From Polyodon spathula (Eukaryota > Chordata > Actinopteri > Acipenseriformes > Polyodontidae), in the NCBI RefSeq assembly GCF_017654505.1, contig NC_054555.1, positions 8,556,835 through 8,620,834 of the forward strand: a stretch of 64,000 bases of DNA, given 5' to 3'. Positions within the stretch are counted from its first letter, which is position 1, and each line of letters starts with the position of its first letter. The position numbers and the translations under genes were made by a program. Positions 53,984 through 64,000 of this stretch are shown here, piece by piece. The notes beneath the pieces were generated by a model that did no database searches, was not told where the DNA came from, and saw only the letters and a program-made list of their open reading frames with translations.

Positions 53984-53984
<1 letters not shown>
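53173..53984. other. Non-coding, nothing recognised
   Basis: Contains an A run at 53814-53830; no gene recognised. Confidence 0.4.

Positions 53985-54064
<80 letters not shown>
53985..54064. repeat. (CT)n microsatellite, 40 units
   Basis: 80 bp of pure CT, a mirror-symmetric polypyrimidine tract able in principle to form triplex (H-) DNA. Confidence 0.97.
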
Positions 54065-54068
<4 letters not shown>

Positions 54069-56129
54069 GTTAAAGATGTTGCCTTATCATTTTTATATAT
54101 ACACAAACGCACCCTTGTTTTTTTGTATTACTATTTGTTTAATGTAAGTTTCTGCTATTGAGACTACAAGCTAAAAAAAGTGTACAGTAACAGTTAGCCG
54201 AATGAAAGCGTGTCGGATTTGGGCAAACCCCCACTTCACAAACCTTCATCAGATCACAGAGATTAAATAAGTAGAGAATGTCTACAAAAATAAAGAAATA
54301 GAACAAAATCTACCTCCTTCAATAACAACATAGGAAGCAGCCATTGACTGCACTTGGAACTGTTCCTTGATCAAAGAATGAAACTCACAACACTGTCTAT
54401 AAAATGAAATTGGAACACTCCAAAACTAAATCTTATTTGCCAGTCAGTATACTATAGGATTTGCTTATATATTTTATATTCTATACAGTATTATTTTGAA
54501 TATTACGTATTTAAGTCAATCCTATCCTTTTAAGAGAGTGTGGGTCAAGTTTGTTTTTTAAGTCCATGTTAAAAATACTAGCTTTGAATGGGGATTCCTG
54601 TAAAACATTTTAAGTATTAATGTTATGAGTATGACAGCTATTGGCTTCATTCCAGTCAGTTTCTATACAGCTCTAAATTAGGGGACATTAATTACATAAT
54701 TATATTGTTAAATTATTATTCAATTAAACATTCGTCTCTCATTTGTACTTATTTCTTGTATTTTGGGTAGACGTAACTTGGTTCACACAGACATCAATGC
54801 TATTAGATGCAATGTATGATAAAAGGCAGAGCTTTTTTCATCAGATAAATCTTTTGTACTTTACCACTTAAGTTAAAAGACACAGTAACATAACTGTAAG
54901 GCAGAGCAGAATCTGCTGAACAGGATGGATTGACAAAATGCTCCTTGAAGCAATTTAATGGGTTTGATTAAAGCAGACTAAATGTAAACACAGTCTGATT
55001 GCATGCTGAAGTTACATTTCGTGAAATTACTGAAGGTACAATCCAGAAAACAAACATAGATTGATTGATGACTAATCAGGATATTCCGAACTGAAATACT
55101 TCTGCAATACTGCAGCTGGAATGACTAAGGTAAACATTATTAACATACTTTCCCCAACACCACTCAAATAAAGTATATTTTGTATTTCATTGAATTTGGC
55201 CAATTAAATAAAAAAAAAAAAAAAAAAAAAAAAACAGTGAAAGGACAATTATACAACATAATAGCCAGCCTAGTATTTAAATAGCTAGTTGATTATTAAC
55301 GACTTTAACTTAAAAGTGTAGTACTTTAAAAGGAAAAAATGCAGGAATACAAGGCTGATTAAAAAATATGGTGGTCTTAGTGGAATTTGAATTGAGTTTG
55401 TGTTTACTCTGTTGAAAATCAAGAGACACAAGCCTACTATTGTCTTAGCATCAAACCTGTAACATTTCTTTTTATCTTTTGTTTTTATCTGGAGGAGTAT
55501 GTATAAGCCCCCTCCTCCTCTCTGTTAGTTAGGCAATCCATACACTATTCTGAGAATAAACTCAACTTAGTCTGTCCATCTGATGAAAGGTACAGATCCA
55601 TTGATAAAAGGAAAATAGTTTCCAAAGTATTTTATCTTCTTACATTTTCAATTAAAATGCTAATTCAATCTATTTAGTACATTTTCATGATCATTCTATT
55701 CAATGAATCAGGGTTTAATATAAATATGTGTGGATGAAATTATTAACTTGTTTATTTCATATGAATTCCTTTGTAACTGGAAATGCAGGTTTCTAGTCAC
55801 ATGACCCCCTATACCCAATATGGCAAATTAAAGGATGTTGTTAGATTTTGTGCTCAGTTTAGACATAAAAGGTTTGTTGGTTAAATCCCTGCTTCCCCCT
55901 CTTGGATAAATCTCTATCACGGCTTTACTTCTTTAAAGTAATGTCCAATGTAAAGAGTGAGAAAGGAATTGTCAGTTCTCAGGTTGAGATGCTTCCTGAT
56001 GTCTGTTTACTTTCATGGTGACACTTTGGTACATGGTCTGGTCTAATTGGGGGTGACTGACAACCCTACAAGACATAAACCAGATGACTTCCTGAATTAA
56101 CAGAGCTGCTATTTTAGTTTTGAGCAGTA
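54065..56129. other. Non-coding, nothing recognised
   Basis: AT-rich. Includes a 25-A tract at 55210-55234. No element bodies recognised. Confidence 0.4.
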
Positions 56130-56250
56130 TCACACATGGTTAACAACCACTGGGTTGCCGGTTCAATGAATGCTCACTCATGACTCTGGGGTCATTTCCT
56201 TACATTGTGTAGCTCTTATGAGAAAGCCTCCTAACCTCCCATGAGACTCC
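56130..56250 (+). repeat. Possible tRNA-SINE relic
   Basis: CACATGGTTAACAACCACTG followed by GGTTGCCGGTTCAATGAATG gives a degenerate B box (GGTTCAATGA, 56160-56169) in SINE-like context. Weak. Confidence 0.35.
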
Positions 56251-56951
56251 CTCTCCATATGTCTAACTACAGTATGTTTTGTATCTTTGCATGTCTTGAA
56301 TTTGTTTTAACTGCCGTCCAATATAAATATAGTATCAGACAGGGTTTAAGTTAGTATTTTGTAACTAATTTAGCAAGCATCTTTTACTTCTTTTTTATGT
56401 TAATGTCAGTACCATAGACAGTTTTATATCTGTGGAGACCTCTTCTCCCCTCCCAAAACAAACTGCTGGCCTTGGAGAATTAAATTGTGATGAACAGATG
56501 AGGACCACCTCCCTTACCGTGACTGAAGTCTCATAATTCACCTCTGGAAAACATCCGACTGCTTTTCTGTTTAATCGCTTAGCCCAATAATGGTAACTTT
56601 TTTTTGTTTCCTCCCTCAACTTACATGATTTCACACAACCAAAATGAACCGCAGAACACCACAGCCTGAAGCACCAGGGGACAGAAATGTTGCCAACAAA
56701 CTATGTATTGCTCTATGTTGCAAAAAACAAAACAAAAAGGAAAATAAAAATCAAACTGATGCAGTTTGAAGTCATTACATGCATCTGAAGCCTGTAGGAA
56801 TAGGTCCTTCAACCATACTATTGATCAATTTCTCACATGCAATTGGCAGTCTATTGGAACAAACAGGGGGTCGAGATTGTCATTGTTAACGTGCAGTGAC
56901 AATCTATTCATAAATCATTCATTGTTTCGCCTTCTCTTTGTTTTTTCTCTT

Positions 56952-56999
<48 letters not shown>

Positions 57000-59728
57000 T
57001 ATTATTATTATTATATTTCACTATGTTCCAAATAAAAAAACCTCCTCTGTGACTTTTGGCCTCGACAGAGCACCAAGACAAACACATGAGGGCTGAGCTT
57101 GTCTGACTGTCCAGGAAATAGAGAACTAAAGAAAAAAGGATACACTACATCTGGGAACAGTAGCCATGCAGAAGAGAGATTCGTCACTGTCAGTCCCTAT
57201 TGCCTCTCCCTCGTAACTATACAGAACACAGGCCCTGCTCTGTTACCTTTAACTGCCTGCAGCGTCGGATGAGATTCAATCATCTCTTTATTGAGAAGAG
57301 AATCTGGCAGGAAATGGAGAGAAAGGGAGAAAGCAATGGAGGAAGGGAGAACTCCAATCCTCTTAGGAAAAAAGTCTATAATTTAACTAAATATTTGTTT
57401 TTATTGGGTTCAATCAGTACTCCAGAGTTGTCTAGCTACAACTGTCAGATATTTATAACATTGCATAGTTACATTTGCAAGGGGTAATAATAACATATGA
57501 TAAATATCTGCAGTAGTACCGATTCCTGGCTGTAATTAAACAATTGCACCCCTTTCTCTTGGAATTAATTATTCTTAAGCATTCTACTTGACCACTAAAA
57601 CTGAGAGGTGGCAGCTTCAAGCCATTTTCGTGCTCATCAGTTGCCTACCACCAGAGGGTGGAGACTTAGATTTATCTAACCATCCGTTTAACACTGGGGT
57701 CTCACTAAATGTATTCATAACACTTTCAAAGCATTGATGGGCAACATGTAGGGTGCCTGGACTATGCACTTGGAGACATAAAAACAGGTTTAATTGCAGG
57801 CTTTATTAAATAAGATTCTCCTGTTGTGCCCGGCAAGCTTTTCAGTGTCACAGCTTACTTGTTTGGGCTATTTTCAGGCAAGAATTGCCTTACAATGCTG
57901 GAACTGATGGACTAACAGAGTAGTAGACCTAGTTCATTGGCTCATTTTTCACACCTATTAGTTCAGAAAATGAAGCCCCTAAAATCCTATCTGCACATCT
58001 CTCCTCTCTTTAGTTAATTTGTTCTGTTGTTTTAAGATGCCTGAATTAGATTTCATCTCCCTGACAAGTCATCTCCTCTGGACAGATAATTATCAAGGAG
58101 AATCTTACTCTCACAGTCTCACTGTCTCTTTTTTTATCATGGCTTCTCTAATGAGATAAGGGCATGGCATTGGCTTCATCATTCAATTCAGAACATGCTT
58201 AAAAGCAGCTTTAAAGTTAGGATGGGGTTGTGATCTGAGGTTTTTCAACTTATGGAGACATTGTAGAGACTTGTTTTTGAGGACAGTTTTTCAGCGTTTA
58301 TAAACACATTATCTTTGATTAAACAGTGCTTTGTAAAACTAGAATCCTCTCTGCTTGATCACCTCTTTTAATTAATCAAAATGGGCTTTAAAGCATACTC
58401 TTATTGTACATTACCAAAATAATGCCATTCGAACGATACCCACTGAAAGATGTACCTCAGTGTGTTGCGGTCTACATGGCAGTTGGTAGGATGCATTATT
58501 TAGTTATTTATGTGAAAGGACTGGGGTTCCCTAAACCAGAGGGCAGAGTGACTCACTACTGAATTAGTAGTCTGTCTTCAAATATGCGGTCTGCACCATA
58601 TGGTTCTAAAAAGCTTGCAGCAAAGCATCAAAAAAAGTATTTTGTGAGAGTTTTGTTATTATTTTCATTGACAAACAAAACATATGTAGCATGATTTGCA
58701 ATAGCATTCCTCTTTCCGGTCTGAAAAAAAAAAGCAAAAGTGGCAGGTTCATTTTGCCAGACAAGATGCAGAAGAGTTCCAGTTACATTCTGTGCAATTA
58801 CATTTTTACTTTCCTCTTACTTATTTGTACATTGTCCACTGTTCAATGTACTTATGATACCTTTCACTTTGTGATTTGACCACTTAAAACTACAAAAGAG
58901 GCAGCTCACATCTTTTTGATAGAGAGAGCTATCTTGCTGGAGGGTATGACTCATTGTTGTGTAAGCTTAAGGGAAGCTTCCTCGGATTAAAACAGACAAA
59001 CGTGTGGAGATGCATGCCTCTCAAAACTATTTCACAAAAGAAACATAAAGCTAGCTATTGTACAACTAAGTCTGAAGCCTATTTCACTGACACACGGCAG
59101 GTGAATCTGAAAGAAAGAGAGTTACCTTGAGATCAAACAGCTTTTGAAAGCTGAGCAACTGACACCTAAGTTCTCAGGACTATTCCCTGATTGTCCTTAG
59201 GTAAAAAGACAGCTGCCATGTGAATGAAACTCGTGCTTCCATTTATTTAGATTGATACAGAATGAATGTACAGACAACCTTCTCTCTAATGAACACTAAT
59301 CTCACATACATTTTTTTTTTTAAAAACGGTGCACTCTTTCTTCTACAGGAAAATGTCTCTATCCTTTATATCCTCTATCCTTTTGTCCTTTTCTGTGATA
59401 CATAGAGAGGGTTTGGAAATGATGGGTTCTGTGTGTAACCAACTTGTTTTTCAGCAGCAGACCACAGAACTTTAAAAAATGTGAAATTAAAATACAGAGA
59501 CTACTGACCTGAGCTAGAAATAGCGGCATGTGTATAAATCAGTTTAATCCTCACTTTTCCAAACATTATAGGTATCACAAAGGAAAAAAAAAAGGATTAT
59601 ACTGATATGTACACAGACTGCTACAAAGGGATGGTGTAATAAGTGTTTTCACTACACAAAGCAGAATCATCTGTAATCATCTATAAGAAACAGACATTGT
59701 TTGTGAAAGTGTGTATACAGTATATGTA
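56251..59728. other. Non-coding with an ATT array
   Basis: Only the 56957-57015 microsatellite is clear. A 95-codon plus-strand ORF (57200-57487) has no domain. No exon recognised. Confidence 0.4.
56957..57015. repeat. (ATT)n microsatellite
   Basis: About 19 ATT units with one ATATT interruption. Confidence 0.95.
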
Positions 59729-59814
59729 CACTGCTGTGCAAAAGTCTTAGACATTTTTCTACTCTGATGCATTATGGGCATCGATAATTTACTCAAAGCC
59801 TCCACTAGTGTTTT

Positions 59815-60233
59815 GTACTATTATAATAACCTTCACTTGCATAAAGAAGGAAAAACATTGAGTGAAATAGCTCGCATCACTCGATTTTCAAAGTGTGGTA
59901 TCTGAAGCATAATTGACAAGTACAGAGAAACATCATCTGTAATTGAGAAATCCAAGACTGGAAGACCCAAAAAGCTATAAAACAAGGATGAGCAATATTT
60001 GAAGACAATATCCTTAAGGAACAGAAACAAGTCAAATGTTGAATTGACAACAGAACTGGAAGGTGTCACTGTCCATCAAATCAACAGGTCACTCTTGAAA
60101 TCAGGACTTAAAGGATGTTTTGCAGTAAGAATACCTCTGTTAAGAAAGGGGAACAAGACTAAAAGGCTAAAATATGCACAAGAACAGAAATTGGACTATG
60201 GAACAATGGTCAAAGGTGCTTTGGACTGTTTAT
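59815..60233 (+). pseudogene. Tc1-like transposase fragment, left arm
   Basis: A broken frame reads from the N-terminal helix-turn-helix region (KEGKTLSEIARITRFSKCGI, then a stop) through ELTTELEGVTVHQINRSLLK and SGLKGCFAVR to LLRKGNKTKRLKYAQEQ. It ends just after the GGACTATGGAACAATGGTCA segment that precedes the first catalytic Asp in Tc1 transposases. Stop codons and frameshifts interrupt it, and the DDE core beyond is missing. Confidence 0.75.
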
Positions 60234-60525
60234 TTTGATAGACAACGACACCTGTGCCTTCTGCCAGTTCTGTTGTCAATTCAACGCTTGTTTTTTTTTT
60301 TTTTTTTCTAGTCTTTAAGGATATTATCTTTAAGTATTGTTCATCCTTGTAAGACAGTGTTTTGGGTCTTCCATTCCTGGGTTTGTCAATTACAGATGAT
60401 GTTTCTCTGTACTTGTTGATTATGCTTCGGATACCACACCTTGAAAATCGAGTGATGTGAGCTATTTCACTCAATGTTTTTCCTTCTTTAATGCAAGTCA
60501 AGGATGTTATAATAGAAGAAAACAC
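60234..60525 (-). pseudogene. Tc1-like transposase fragment, right arm
   Basis: The minus-strand frame reads KEGKTLSEIAHITRFSRCGI, then a helix RSIINKYRETSSVIDKPRNG and the GRPK motif (GRPR-like, the DNA-contacting linker of Tc1 transposases). A poly-Lys stretch from a T17 expansion follows, then SVELTTELAEGTG. Similarity to the left arm ends near 60234, where this arm meets it. It encodes only DNA-binding domains. Confidence 0.78.
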
Positions 60526-60613
60526 TAGTGGAGGCTTTGAGTAAATTGTTGATGCTCATAATGCATCACAGTAGAAAAATGCAACATGTCTAAGACTTGT
60601 GCACAGCAGTATA

Positions 60614-63122
60614 TGTCATGACATGATATTGATTGACCTACAATGCATTTGAAGCCTGATGGGCTTGCTGCCCCCAGCGTTAATACCAGATGTTGCCAAC
60701 CCTAGTTTTGGACTGTGACAACTCTGCTGTTCTCTACTTGGCAGCTCTTGTAGAACTCTAAAGCTGTGTGGCAACAACATCCGGCACGATGCTGAGCTCC
60801 ACTGCTTAGCCAAAGAAAAAAAAAAGAACTTCCCTGTGGATTTGAGGAAATATTAATAGGAGACATCCCATGGGAATGGGCACCACACGTGTTGCTACAC
60901 AATATCACTGCCACTTCCTTTGTAATTCACATTACATTTTTTTTTATGTACTCTTTCACTGCTCTTATAAAAGCTTTAGTTTAGTGGTTATAAACAGTGC
61001 CACAGTAAACAAACAATAGCACAAAAGTACAGTTCTTATTACCAACCTGAGAAGGCACAGACATCAATAACCTTTACCTATACTTCTACACAAATGCAGC
61101 TGCTCCAAAAAAAAAAACTCACTGAAATAACTATCATTTTATTTTTTAGACTATAGGCCTATTTTGAAGCAGGTGGAACAGCGATATTTTAATAGGAATT
61201 AAAAATAAATCGGAACAGTACTAATGTTATCAAGAAACTATGGAATTATTTGCAGGATAGTATTGTTTTATTTGCTATTGCCTTTACAGATAATAGTAAT
61301 AGGCTAATCTAATGGAGCTGCACCAACACTCTTGGAAATCAAAGACATAAAACAAACCAGTCCACAAGACAAAGCTCGATAACTACAAGCTGTTATACAG
61401 TTTTAGCGTTTGGAAAGCCAAAGGTTAATAAAACAGAGTGTTAACTGAGACATAAACTAAAAAACAAAAGGAGACATAGATTTTGTTTTGTTTTGTTTTT
61501 TTTTTTCCTGGACTTCATCAAGAGCAAAATATGCTGCAGGAAACCTACGTAACAAAAACAACGTTGACCTATCAGGAGACGTGAACATGCTGGTGGTATC
61601 ATAAAGATATTTTCTTTTCTTTTCATAGCTCATTGTTTTGAGTATCGCAGTCTTGCTCTTACTCACAATGCTCGCTCCTGTGCAATGGACTGTATTGAAA
61701 AGGCAATGCCAATTTCATGATATAAATTGGATTTGAAGCAACCATTTTGAAAGATGTTTTGCATTTATGTTTCCAGGGCCTCAGTAAGCACTTTAAGAGT
61801 TAAAAAAAAAAAAAAAAAAAACTTGATAACTTTTCCTTGCTCCCAGATGATAAGATAACATTCACTTTAAATTCTTTATGGTCTATAAATCTGCCAGAAA
61901 GAGGGGTGCTCTTTGTACTCTGAGGGAGGCTGTACCATTCATGACTAGGATACCATGTTGTATTTGATTATACTGAATCCAGTTCTTACATCAAATATGT
62001 TTCTTTATGTTTTGTTATTTTTTAAAGTCAAAGGGTACTAAGCATATCTTGGTTTTGTGCATGACTGTTGGACAGGGACTTAAGAGTTAATGCAAACTAT
62101 TTAGGCTCAGATACACATTGGACTGAAAGACGCTACGCACATTATAGTTTAAGCAAACCTCTGAGAAACTTACAAGGCAGACAAATGTTTGTCAGCGTGT
62201 GAGTTCAACAGTTTCGTGGTGTTAAATGTGTATGGGAGCCACTTTGGGAATACAATGGGAGGGCAGGAATGGCAAAAGCCATGGCCTCTGACAGTTTATT
62301 CCTAAGGGACAGTTAAAATGCCAGTCATGATTAATAGCATGTAGGGTAGTTTATGGCTAGATATTCACCATTTCATGTTGTAGTCCTTTGTAAAAGTTGT
62401 ATACAGAGATAAACATAATTGTTTTAGTTCCCAATAACAGTTTATGATACTTAGGTAGAAGTAAAACTAAAATATCTCCCCTAGACCATTTATCACAGTT
62501 ATTATTATGATTATTAAAAATGCTACACTAAATAAAGGTTACTTTGTTTCCAAGCATTCCCTTCTTTCCAGCTGTACAGGGTTAAAACAAATGAATGACT
62601 GCAACAGGGTAATAAATATAAAGAAACCTATGGACAGGTAGGGAAAATGTAATATTGCAAAGCTGATTGTACGCAGACAGCTTATCTTAAAAGATAAAAT
62701 TCACAAGGCAGTATAGGTTGCCTAGAAGAACAGCGTTCTGTTCAAAACCTTAGTTACACAGACTACACACACACACACACGCACACACATTACGCAAGGT
62801 GTTTAAATTGTTCATGAGGATCTGTGGCAATTACTCTGTGATTAAGGTCTCTAATTTATTCAGGGAAGTTGGGGGTATAAATCTACATTCTGCAGCAAAG
62901 TCTATTATCCAAGTTGTGCCATAAAAGGAGCGTTTTCATTAGTCTTGGATATAGAAGCAACTGCAAACTGAGCAATCTGTTGTTGACTACTGTGACTGCA
63001 AGCTTTTACACTGAACAAATGTTATGGATACCATCTGCATATTGATGAACATTCCATTTACCAAAAGTTTGTGCTATATGTTGCAGATGTTTTCAATTTT
63101 TTGTTGACCCGTGAATACTGCA
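60614..63122. other. Non-coding, nothing recognised
   Basis: Chance ORFs, an A run at 61801-61819 and a short CA array at 62763-62788. No exon or transposon recognised. Confidence 0.4.
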
Positions 63123-63785
63123 CTATGTAGATGTATAAGTCATGCTGAAACATAGATCAGTTATTTTATATCTGTATGCTTTGAACCTGGTAACAGAATG
63201 TCTCTTAAAGCCAAGGCACCAAAATAAATGTGTGTGGTTGGGGTTAATTGGACATGTACTGCTGAAGAACCCCACAGCAATAAAGGCTTGAGCCTCACAG
63301 AAGAGTTGACACAGAAGAATTGGATTTATTCTTCCTTCCCGGCTGATATCATCCATCTTTTTGTATTTTGTTCTGTCCGAGTGGAGCTGGAGGCAAGTGT
63401 GAAAGTTCAGAGAGGGTGCATTAATAGAGCTCAGGGATCCTTGCACTTCGCTGGGAGTGTGAATAGAATAACTATCCTTGGGACACCCACTGAGAATAGT
63501 CTCATCACCATGAGGAAGTGGGTCCCACAAAGCACTGCACAATAAAAGAAAAAGGTAAGTCAATGACCATAAAGCTCTGTGGAAACCACCACTATAAACC
63601 AGCACATACCACCTTATTTTCTTAGCCTCAGTATTTTTAAATGAGCAAGGTTGAAGATAAATGTGTAGAATTATGTCCTGAACAACAACAATCCTTAAAT
63701 GAAAAGTCAAAAGATTAAGTATCTTGAACCAACATGACAGGCTGCAAACTACCAGTATACTACCAGCTCTTACCAGGACAGACAA
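63123..63785 (-). other. Long open frame of unknown meaning (220 codons)
   Basis: The longest minus-strand open frame in the window apart from transposons, in AT-rich DNA where stops are frequent. The middle (about 63330-63540) is GC-richer and reads GCPKDSYSIHTPSEVQGSLS, then SDRTKYKKMDDISREGR. It is preceded by a good acceptor (CTTTTTCTTTTATTGTGCAG ending at about 63535), while the candidate donor (TTCT|GTGAGG, near 63302) is weak. I do not recognise the sequence, and it does not match the PCDH1 tail. It shares the minus strand with the PCDH1 exon, so an unknown alternative exon is possible. Chance is the leading explanation. Confidence 0.25.
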
Positions 63786-64000
63786 ATACTGACCAATGCT
63801 GTAATTTCCAACATGGTAGTGTCACAGCAAACAATGACAACATATCTGTTTCAGTTAGCAGCTGTGTAAGATCATTAATCTTATGCACTTATTCTACATG
63901 CAAACAACAGATCTCTTTATATCAAAGTTTCCAGCTAGACAGTTCCATTTCTACTAGCCCTCCATATGACTTACCAGAGACAAACAAACCAGCCAAACTA
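63786..64000. other. Window edge, nothing recognised
   Basis: No feature seen; AT-rich sequence to the end. Confidence 0.4.

Larger units (their letters stand above)
59729..60611. mobile_element. Fold-back Tc1/mariner derivative
   Basis: 883 bp made of two inverted copies of the 5' part of one Tc1-like element. The left arm (59729 to about 60233) starts CACTGCTGTGCAAAAGTCTT; the right arm, read from 60611 on the minus strand, starts TACTGCTGTGCACAAGTCTT. Each arm carries the 5' TIR and the transposase N-terminal region. TA lies at both borders (59727-59728, 60612-60613). The 3' half of the element, with most of the DDE catalytic core, is absent. The arms differ by many substitutions, small indels and a T17 run in the right arm (near 60293-60308). 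Confidence 0.85.

Overview
This is a stretch of vertebrate nuclear DNA that is almost entirely non-coding. By eye it is AT-rich and CpG-poor, with many long microsatellites and remnants of several transposon classes. The CR1-clade LINEs ending in TTCTTATG repeats, an L2-clade LINE 3' end, Tc1-like and Tigger/pogo-like DNA elements and tRNA-derived SINE relics together suggest a ray-finned fish. A non-teleost lineage such as a sturgeon or paddlefish is possible, but that placement is inference. No bacterial, plasmid or phage features are present.

I support one host coding feature: an internal exon at 21074-21293 on the minus strand. It has a good acceptor, a good donor and an open frame of 73 codons plus one base. 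It matches the cytoplasmic region of the delta-1 protocadherin PCDH1, including the RRVTF (PP1-docking, CM3) motif. I find neither the preceding exon (cadherin repeats and membrane segment) nor the following exon. The rest of the window therefore reads as two long introns of this gene: more than 42 kb upstream (21294-64000) and more than 21 kb downstream (1-21073).

Layout: 1-4.9 kb, plain intron with a perfect 22-bp palindrome; 5.2-7.1 kb, a 5'-truncated, internally deleted, frameshifted CR1-like LINE; 7.9-9.3 kb, dispersed repeats, a small hairpin element and a SINE-like relic; 11.4-19 kb, microsatellites; 19.5-20.1 kb, an element with terminal inverted repeats (TIRs); 21.1-21.3 kb, the PCDH1 exon; 25-31 kb, microsatellites and an inverted pair of about 250-bp tRNA-like repeats; 36-43 kb, homopolymer C and G tracts, AT tracts and two Tigger-like non-autonomous elements; 46-50 kb, the longest AC and AG arrays, SINE relics, and a CR1 3' fragment joined to an L2 3' end; 52.2-52.5 kb, a solo LTR with a 5-bp target duplication; 53-57 kb, GT, CT and ATT arrays; 59.7-60.6 kb, a fold-back Tc1 derivative; 63.1-63.8 kb, an unusually long ORF of unknown meaning.

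I found no new multi-gene system. The items most worth a second look are the fold-back Tc1 element, the CR1/L2 chimeric junction, the solo LTR, the inverted SINE-like pair, the frame-changing protocadherin exon with its kinase/phosphatase-docking sequence, and the 220-codon ORF near the right end.
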